DNA of 11,516 bases from NCBI GenBank assembly GCA_937916005.1, contig CALGIA010000436.1, positions 1 to 11,516 on the forward strand, written 5' to 3'. Origin of the DNA: an uncultured Rhodospirillaceae bacterium. GTDB lineage: Bacteria > Pseudomonadota > Alphaproteobacteria > MPNO01. The translations under genes were made by a program, and so were the position numbers. Position 1 is the first letter of the stretch. Each line of letters starts with the position of its first letter. The notes under the pieces are model-generated. The model saw only the letters and a program-made list of their open reading frames with translations. It ran no database searches and was not told where the DNA came from. Below are positions 6,372 to 11,516 of the stretch, one piece after another.

Positions 6372-6399
6372 TTGAAATATAATTACGTATCCCGATAAT
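6372..6399 (+). promoter_or_regulatory. Candidate sigma-70-type promoter of the Lrp-type gene
   Basis: TTGAAA (6372-6377) and GATAAT (6394-6399) each match the consensus at 5 of 6 bases and are separated by 16 bp. A start near 6406 would leave a leader of about 72 bases before ATG 6478. The site lies in the only intergenic gap between the divergent ELM1-family and Lrp-type genes. Confidence 0.4.
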
Positions 6400-6448
6400 A
6401 TAGTTTCGCGGCCGGGGTTGGCATAATTAAAAGACATACCGGCAAGGA

Positions 6449-6460
6449 TACCAATTGATA
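6449..6460. promoter_or_regulatory. Near-palindrome in the Lrp-gene leader, possible operator
   Basis: TACCAATTGATA is a 12-bp inverted repeat with a single mismatched pair (6451/6458). It lies between the candidate promoter and the start codon. Lrp/AsnC regulators often bind AT-rich, loosely palindromic sites in their own promoter region and autoregulate, so an operator is plausible. A 12-bp imperfect palindrome is also a common chance event. Confidence 0.2.
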
Positions 6461-6477
6461 ATACTGGGGAGCTTGGG

Positions 6478-6978
6478 ATGGTGCGAGTGAAACTCGATGC
6501 GATTGATCTGCGCATTCTCCGCGATCTGCAGGAAGATGGCCGAATTACCAATGTCGATCTCGCCAAGCGGGCGGGAATTTCTCCTCCGCCCTGCCTGCGG
6601 CGGGTTCGGGCATTGGAAGAAACCGGCTGCATCCGCGGGTATCACGCGGATCTTGATCCCGATGTGCTCGGTTATGGCGTCAAGGTGTTCGCCAATGTGG
6701 GGCTGCATAGCCAGGCCGAGACCGATCTGCTGGCGTTCGAGCAGCTTGTGGCGTCGTGGCCGGAAGTGCGCGAATGCCACATGCTCGCTGGCGAGACCGA
6801 TTTCCTGCTCAAGATTGTCGCCACCAATTGGGATGCCTATCAGCGCTTTCTCACCACCAGGCTGACGGCGGCGCCCAATGTCAGCGTGGTGAAATCGGCG
6901 CTCGCAATCCGCAGTTCCAAGAATCTTCCGGGCGTTCCCATTGAAGCCGAAGATCACCGCCAAACAGCCGCCGGCTGA
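6478..6978 (+). CDS. Lrp/AsnC-family transcriptional regulator
   Basis: A 166-residue protein. The N-terminal helix-turn-helix lies at about 6-64, with LDAIDLRILRDLQEDGRITN, then DLAKRAGISPPPCLRRVRALE, the family's recognition-helix pattern, and GCIRGYHADLDP leading into the ligand-binding domain at about 70-148 (ferredoxin-like fold, including VRECHMLAGETDFLLKIVA). These proteins form octamers or dimers and sense amino acids or related metabolites. ATG 6478 is preceded by GGGGAG with seven bases of spacing, the clearest ribosome-binding site in the window. The TGA is only eight bases before the MFS start, so the regulator and transporter form one unit and the transporter is its likely target. 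The inducer is unknown. Confidence 0.95.
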   Translation: MVRVKLDAIDLRILRDLQEDGRITNVDLAKRAGISPPPCLRRVRALEETGCIRGYHADLDPDVLGYGVKVFANVGLHSQAETDLLAFEQLVASWPEVRECHMLAGETDFLLKIVATNWDAYQRFLTTRLTAAPNVSVVKSALAIRSSKNLPGVPIEAEDHRQTAAG

Positions 6979-6986
6979 ACCGGGAC

Positions 6987-8204
6987 GTGAAAACCAACGT
7001 TGCGACCACTGTATCCGGCGCCCTGGCGGCAACGGTCAGCATGCAGGCCATGGCGACCATGGCCGGGCTGACTGTTCCTGTCTTCGCCACGGTGGCGGCC
7101 GAGGATCTGGGGCTCGATCCCAATAACGTCGGGTTATACGCTTCGATTATTTTTATCGGTGCGATGACGTCCTCACTGCTCTGTGGTGGCTTCGTGCTGC
7201 GTTATGGCGCCATCCGGATCAGTCAGCTTTGTCTGATGCTGGCGGCGGTTGGCATCGCCATGTCCGCCGGCGGTACGCTGACCGTTCTTGTGCTCAGCGC
7301 TATTGTGCTGGGCATCGGCGTGGGGCCTGCGACGCCGGCCAGTTCCCATATCCTGGCGCGTCACACGCCGGCCCATCTGCGGTCTCTGGTCTTCTCCATA
7401 AAACAGACCGCCGTTCCCATCGGCGGCGTTCTGGCGGGATCGATTGTCCCAATTCTGGTGGTTTATTTCGGCTGGCGCGGCGCGGCCTTTGGGGTCGGCG
7501 TGATATGCCTCGTCCTGATCGTGCTGGTTCAGCCGGCGCGCCGGCTGTTCGATGTGGATCTGCGTCCGCGCGAACGCCTGTTTCACGGCAATATTATCAG
7601 TCCGCTGATCCTTGTGCTGAAGGATCAGGCGCTGCGTGGACCGGTCCTGGCCTCGGCGGCCTATTCGGGCCTGCAGCAGGCGTTCAGCGTTTTCCTTGTG
7701 ACGTTTCTTGTTCAAGGGCTCGACATGGATCTGGTGCGGGCCGGTTTTGTGCTCGCGGTTGCGCAGGGGGCCGGCGTCGTTGGAAGGATTCTTTGGGGCG
7801 CGGTTGCAGATATGGTCGGCAATTCGCGGCGCGTGCTTGGTGGGCTCGGGCTGGCGAGCACATGTTTCGCCGTTGCCGTGGCGTCTTTCGATTCCACCTG
7901 GTCCTTTGGCGCCATTCTTTGGGTTTCAGCCGCGTTCGGGGTGACCGCAATTGGCTGGAATGGAGTCTATCTGGCGGAAATTGCACGGGTGGTTCCTTAT
8001 GAGCAGGTTGGCCGTGCGACCGGCGGAGCGCTGTTCGTTACCTTTTTCGGGGTCGTCGCCGCACCGCCTTTCTTCGGCCTGATGGCCACCGTGACGGGGT
8101 CCTACAGCGCCGGGTTCCTGGTGTTGGCGACGCTGACCTGTATTTCCGGATTTATATTGATTCGTGGCCTGAAAATTCAAGCGGTGCTCAGTTCGGAAAA
8201 ATGA
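6987..8204 (+). CDS. MFS transporter
   Basis: A 405-residue inner-membrane protein, almost entirely hydrophobic, with about 12 predicted helices, the standard MFS layout. The loop after the second helix (CGGFVLRYGAIRIS) corresponds to motif A in a degenerate form. The fifth helix carries KQTAVPIGGVLAGSIVP, a proline/glycine pattern like antiporter motif C. The second half begins after the basic loop ARRLFDVDLRPRERL and includes GRILWGAVADMVGNSRR, a second degenerate motif A. The likely start is GTG 6987, eight bases after the Lrp-type stop. The substrate cannot be inferred; linkage to an Lrp-type regulator would suit export or uptake of an amino acid or other organic acid. The gene converges on greA with six bases between the stops. 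Confidence 0.93.
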   Translation: MKTNVATTVSGALAATVSMQAMATMAGLTVPVFATVAAEDLGLDPNNVGLYASIIFIGAMTSSLLCGGFVLRYGAIRISQLCLMLAAVGIAMSAGGTLTVLVLSAIVLGIGVGPATPASSHILARHTPAHLRSLVFSIKQTAVPIGGVLAGSIVPILVVYFGWRGAAFGVGVICLVLIVLVQPARRLFDVDLRPRERLFHGNIISPLILVLKDQALRGPVLASAAYSGLQQAFSVFLVTFLVQGLDMDLVRAGFVLAVAQGAGVVGRILWGAVADMVGNSRRVLGGLGLASTCFAVAVASFDSTWSFGAILWVSAAFGVTAIGWNGVYLAEIARVVPYEQVGRATGGALFVTFFGVVAAPPFFGLMATVTGSYSAGFLVLATLTCISGFILIRGLKIQAVLSSEK

Positions 8205-8227
8205 ATCCGCTTATTTTTTGAAGCGGA
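8197..8227 (-). terminator. Probable greA intrinsic terminator overlapping its stop codon
   Basis: TCCGCTT (8206-8212) pairs with AAGCGGA (8221-8227) across an 8-base loop. On the - strand the stem is followed by TTCATTTTT (8205-8197). The structure includes the last greA codons and stop, and its tail lies in the final codons of the convergent MFS gene. On the + strand no T-tract follows. The stem is only 7 bp, so efficiency may be moderate. Confidence 0.45.
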
Positions 8228-8687
8228 CGGACAGGATTTCATAGGAATGGGTCCCGCCGGGAGACATGACTTCAACGGAATCCCCAACGGTTTTTCCAAT
8301 CAGCGCGCGCGACAGCGGCGACGTGATCGACAATCGGCCCTCGCTGATGTCGGCCTCATGTTCTCCGACCAGGTGATAGGTGGTTTCCTCGTCGGTGTCT
8401 TCGTCGGCGACTTTCACCGTTGCGCCGAATTTGATGATTTTGCCCGATAGCTTGGATACGTCGATGACTTCGGCGCGCCGCATCATATCCTCAATGTCCC
8501 CGACCCGGCCTTCCACGAATCCCTGCCGTTCACGCGCGGCGTGGTATTCGGCATTTTCGGACAGGTCGCCGTGTTCGCGCGCGGTTGCAATCGCCTTGAT
8601 GATTTCAGGGCGTTCAACCGTCTTCAAACGCTTCAGTTCGATTTCGAGGTTTGAGTATCCCTCGAGTGTCATGGGGACTTTGTCCAT
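8211..8687 (-). CDS. greA: Transcription elongation factor GreA
   Basis: Binds the secondary channel of RNA polymerase and stimulates cleavage of the nascent RNA in backtracked complexes. With the start at ATG 8687 (MDKVPMTLEGYSNLE) it is 158 residues, the family's usual length. The N-terminal coiled coil occupies about 1-76 and carries the catalytic acidic tip, Asp41 and Glu44, in HGDLSENAEYHAARERQ. The C-terminal FKBP-like domain follows, with ISPLSRALIGK-type family motifs (ITSPLSRALIGKTVGD) and the ending SYEILSVRF. An upstream TTG would add 12 residues lacking family similarity, so I reject it. A short GGA lies just before the chosen start. It follows carB on the same strand by 94 bases, a pairing common in alphaproteobacteria as I recall. 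Confidence 0.96.
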   Translation of the reverse strand: MDKVPMTLEGYSNLEIELKRLKTVERPEIIKAIATAREHGDLSENAEYHAARERQGFVEGRVGDIEDMMRRAEVIDVSKLSGKIIKFGATVKVADEDTDEETTYHLVGEHEADISEGRLSITSPLSRALIGKTVGDSVEVMSPGGTHSYEILSVRFKK

Positions 8688-8781
8688 GGTTCCGTCAATC
8701 CGCAAATAGGTTGTTTCCCGCAAAGGCCATCCTCGTCTTCAAGGGCAGCTATGACTTTATCGGCCATTTTACCAGGAAAGG

Positions 8782-11516
8782 TTAAAACGAAGTTTTAAAA
8801 TAGGATTGTAGCGGCGCAACTTCAAGCCTTCCGGTTCTGAGCCCGGCAATCGCTTCCACGACGGCGCGGCAGCCCGCGACCGTCGTGTAGTACGGTATTT
8901 TGTCGATCAGGGCGGTTCGGCGCAGCGTGAAACTGTCCGCAATGGCTTTCGCCCCTTCGGTTGTGTTGAAGACAAGCTGTATGTCGCCGGAGATCATGGC
9001 ATCCACGATATGGGGGCGGCCCTCATGGACTTTCTGCACCTGCTCGACTTCGAGCCCCGCTTCGCTGAGCGCGCGCGCGGTCCCGCCAGTCGCGCAAAGG
9101 GTGAATCCCATGTCGCACAGGCGTCGTCCAAGCGTGATCATGGCCAGCTTGTCCTTATCCTTGACCGAGATGAAAACCTTTCCTTCATGGGGTACGATGA
9201 CCCCGGCGCCAAGCTGTGATTTGGCGAAGGCCCGCGCGAAATCCCGGTCCAGCCCCATGACTTCGCCGGTCGATTTCATTTCGGGCCCAAGTATGATGTC
9301 GACGCCGGGGAAGCGCACAAACGGAAATACGGATTCCTTGACCGCAACATGATCACTGGTGGCTTCCACTTTATGCTCGTCGAGCAACGCGGCCAGCAAC
9401 TCCCCCGCCATCACGCGGGCCGCGATCTTGGCGATCGGCAGGCCGGTCGCCTTGGCCACGAACGGCACGGTGCGGCTGGCTCGCGGGTTGACTTCCAGGA
9501 CGTATACGTCGCCATCCTTGACCGCGAACTGCACGTTCATCAAACCGACGACGCCAAGCCCCCGGGCCAGCTCCGACGTCTGACGGCTAATTTCATCTAT
9601 CAGCGTCTGGGCCAGGGAGTAGGGCGGTAGCGAGCAGGCCGAATCGCCTGAATGTACGCCCGCTTCCTCGATATGTTCCATGATCCCGGCGACATATACC
9701 TCGCCCTTGCTGTCGCATATGGCATCCACATCGATTTCGATCGCGTCCGACAGATAGGAATCGATCAGCACCGGGCTGTCGCCTGAAACCTGGACGGCGT
9801 TGAGCATATAGCGCCGCAGCGCTTCCACATTATGGACAATCTCCATCGCCCGGCCGCCCAGCACATAGGACGGCCGGATCACCACCGGATAGCCGATCCG
9901 TCCGGCGGCGGCTTCGGCTTCGGCTTCGCTTGTGGCTGTTTCATTGTCGGGCTGGCGCAGGCCAAGATGTTGGATCAATTGTTGAAACCGCTTGCGGTCC
10001 TCGGCCAGGTCGATGGCGTCCGGCGACGTGCCGAGAATAGTGACCCCGGCCTTTTCCAGCCCCGCGGCCAGCTTCAGCGGCGTTTGGCCGCCAAATTGCA
10101 GAATCACGCCCTTGATCTCGCCCGCCGCGCTTTCGGCGTGGATGATTTCCAGCACGTCTTCCTCGGTCAGCGGCTCAAAATACAGCCTGTCCGACGTATC
10201 GTAATCGGTCGAGACGGTTTCCGGGTTGCAATTGACCATGATGGTTTCATAGCCCGCTTCGGTCAGCGCGTAGACCGCGTGCACGCAGCAGTAATCGAAT
10301 TCGATCCCCTGGCCGATACGGTTCGGCCCGCCGCCCAGGATAATGACCTTGGTCCGATCGCTGGGATAAACTTCCGATTCGGCCGGGTTCATGCCGCCGC
10401 CTTCATAGGTGGAATACATATAAGGCGTGTTGGACGCGAATTCGGCGGCGCAGGTATCGATGCGCTTGAAGCACGGGCGGAGGTCGCCGCGCAGGCGCGT
10501 GGCTTCGGCGATGCTGATCCCGGCCAGTTCCGCCAGCCGTTCGTCGCTGAAGCCCATTGATTTGAGCCGGTGCATTTCCTGCCGGTCATTGGATAGGCCA
10601 TTCTGTCGAACGCCTTCTTCCGCGCTGACGATCTCGGCGAGGCGTTCGATGAACCACGGGTCGTAGTGGCTTCTGCGATGGATCTCGTCGACCGATATGC
10701 CAAGGCGCAGCGCCTGGGCAATCCGCAGGATGCGGTCGGGCGCCGGCGACGCCAGCGCCGCGCCGATCACATCCGACGACGGGTCGGAGCCCGCATCGCC
10801 GATGTCCACCTCATTGAGTCCGGTCAGACCGGTTTCCAGGGACCGCAGCGCCTTTTGCAGCGATTCGTTGAAGGTGCGGCCAATCGCCATGGCTTCCCCG
10901 ACCGATTTCATGGATGTGTTCAGAAGCGGTTCTGTGCCGGGGAATTTCTCGAAGGTAAAGCGTGGGATCTTGGTAACCACATAATCGATGGTCGGTTCGA
11001 ACGACGCCGGCGTGACGCCCGTGATGTCGTTGTCCAACTCGTCCAGCGTATAGCCGACGGCGAGCCGGGCCGCGACCTTGGCGATGGGGAAACCGGTCGC
11101 CTTGGACGCCAGGGCAGATGACCGCGACACCCTGGGGTTCATTTCGATCACGATCAGCCGCCCGCTTTTCGGGTCGACGGCGAACTGAACGTTGGAGCCG
11201 CCGGTATCAACCCCGATTTCGCGCAGCACCGCGATCGAGGCGTTGCGCATGATCTGATATTCCTTGTCGGTCAGGGTCAACGCCGGTGCGACCGTGATCG
11301 AATCGCCGGTGTGGATGCCCATGGGGTCGACGTTTTCGATCGAGCACACGATGATGCAGTTATCCGCGCAGTCGCGGACCACTTCCATCTCGTATTCCTT
11401 CCAGCCGAGAATCGATTCCTCGACGAGTACCTCATTGGTCGGCGATACATCGAGACCGTAGGCGATGATGTCGGTGAATTCCTTGGAATTATAGGCGATC
11501 CCGCCGCCCAGGCCGC
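8782..11516 (-). CDS. carB: Carbamoyl-phosphate synthase large subunit (N-terminus outside window)
   Basis: Makes carbamoyl phosphate from bicarbonate, ammonia delivered by the CarA glutaminase, and two ATP, for pyrimidine and arginine synthesis. The frame continues past the ATG at 11388 to the right edge with typical CarB sequence (GGGIAYNSKEF, VLVEESILGWKEYEMEV), giving 910 residues. By comparison with the usual length of about 1,075, roughly the first 175 are missing. Seen in order: the rest of the first ATP-grasp unit (ENVDPMGIHTGDSITVAPA, VIEMNPRVSRSSALASKATG), the helical oligomerisation region, the second ATP-grasp unit starting VIILGGGPNRIGQGIEFDYC with GGRAMEIV and VLEVNPRASRTVPFVAKATG, and the C-terminal MGS-like allosteric domain (CATGGTARALSEAG, IPYYTTVAGCRAVVEAI). 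No interruption is visible. The stop is TAA at 8784-8782; greA follows. Confidence 0.98.
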   Translation of the reverse strand, partial: GLGGGIAYNSKEFTDIIAYGLDVSPTNEVLVEESILGWKEYEMEVVRDCADNCIIVCSIENVDPMGIHTGDSITVAPALTLTDKEYQIMRNASIAVLREIGVDTGGSNVQFAVDPKSGRLIVIEMNPRVSRSSALASKATGFPIAKVAARLAVGYTLDELDNDITGVTPASFEPTIDYVVTKIPRFTFEKFPGTEPLLNTSMKSVGEAMAIGRTFNESLQKALRSLETGLTGLNEVDIGDAGSDPSSDVIGAALASPAPDRILRIAQALRLGISVDEIHRRSHYDPWFIERLAEIVSAEEGVRQNGLSNDRQEMHRLKSMGFSDERLAELAGISIAEATRLRGDLRPCFKRIDTCAAEFASNTPYMYSTYEGGGMNPAESEVYPSDRTKVIILGGGPNRIGQGIEFDYCCVHAVYALTEAGYETIMVNCNPETVSTDYDTSDRLYFEPLTEEDVLEIIHAESAAGEIKGVILQFGGQTPLKLAAGLEKAGVTILGTSPDAIDLAEDRKRFQQLIQHLGLRQPDNETATSEAEAEAAAGRIGYPVVIRPSYVLGGRAMEIVHNVEALRRYMLNAVQVSGDSPVLIDSYLSDAIEIDVDAICDSKGEVYVAGIMEHIEEAGVHSGDSACSLPPYSLAQTLIDEISRQTSELARGLGVVGLMNVQFAVKDGDVYVLEVNPRASRTVPFVAKATGLPIAKIAARVMAGELLAALLDEHKVEATSDHVAVKESVFPFVRFPGVDIILGPEMKSTGEVMGLDRDFARAFAKSQLGAGVIVPHEGKVFISVKDKDKLAMITLGRRLCDMGFTLCATGGTARALSEAGLEVEQVQKVHEGRPHIVDAMISGDIQLVFNTTEGAKAIADSFTLRRTALIDKIPYYTTVAGCRAVVEAIAGLRTGRLEVAPLQSYFKTSF

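Noticed and set aside
8669..8767. 32-codon frame (MADKVIAALEDEDG...) overlapping the greA start on the - strand
   Set aside because: No Shine-Dalgarno, no attenuation-like codon run, and an overlap that can arise by chance. It could be a leader peptide but nothing supports it beyond being open.
8782..8798. TTAAAAC/GTTTTAA inverted repeat at the carB stop
   Set aside because: It is entirely A/T-stemmed, encoded by the last carB codons, with a 3-base loop and no following U-tract on the - strand; too weak for a terminator.
9832..10560. Long + strand frame (242 codons) opposite carB
   Set aside because: Antisense to an unambiguous CarB; no independent evidence for coding.
1..11516. CRISPR array, insertion sequence, toxin-antitoxin or defence system
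   Set aside because: No regularly spaced repeats, no transposase with terminal repeats, and no defence-type domains were seen on either strand.

Overview
The window reads as chromosomal DNA of an alphaproteobacterium, probably Rhodospirillales-like. The basis is moderately high GC with strong G/C third positions in the genes, the protein flavour of TrxB, GreA and CarB, a bacterial ELM1-family protein, and the carB-greA neighbourhood. No species can be named from sequence alone.

Layout. Positions 1-785 are atypical: lower GC, the last 44 codons of an unrecognised protein on the + strand (3-137), a large palindrome (202-258), a helically phased direct repeat (473-491), and then a chain of hairpins best read on the - strand as a roughly 200-nt structured RNA ending in a strong intrinsic terminator (508-540). 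From 786 to 6354 five genes run leftward. In transcription order they are an ELM1-family protein, a 2OG-Fe(II) oxygenase, a 636-residue protein of unknown function joined to the oxygenase by an ATGA overlap, thioredoxin reductase (trxB) and a LysR-type regulator. From 6478 to 8204 an Lrp/AsnC-type regulator and an MFS transporter run rightward as a tight two-gene unit. From 8211 to the right edge greA and the 3' five-sixths of carB run leftward.

How it fits together. carB-greA and trxB are housekeeping: pyrimidine/arginine precursor synthesis, rescue of backtracked RNA polymerase, and thiol redox. From memory, not checked here, alphaproteobacteria often keep carB, greA, an Lrp-type gene, trxB and a LysR gene in this order. 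If so, the MFS gene and the ELM1/oxygenase/636-aa cassette are lineage-specific insertions into a conserved backbone. The Lrp-type regulator probably controls its downstream transporter.

The parts most worth a second look are the unassigned hairpin RNA with C-rich, anti-Shine-Dalgarno-like stretches (508 to about 727), and the coupled oxygenase/636-aa pair, in which the large protein seems to combine a Rossmann-like N-terminal domain with repeated beta-rich segments.
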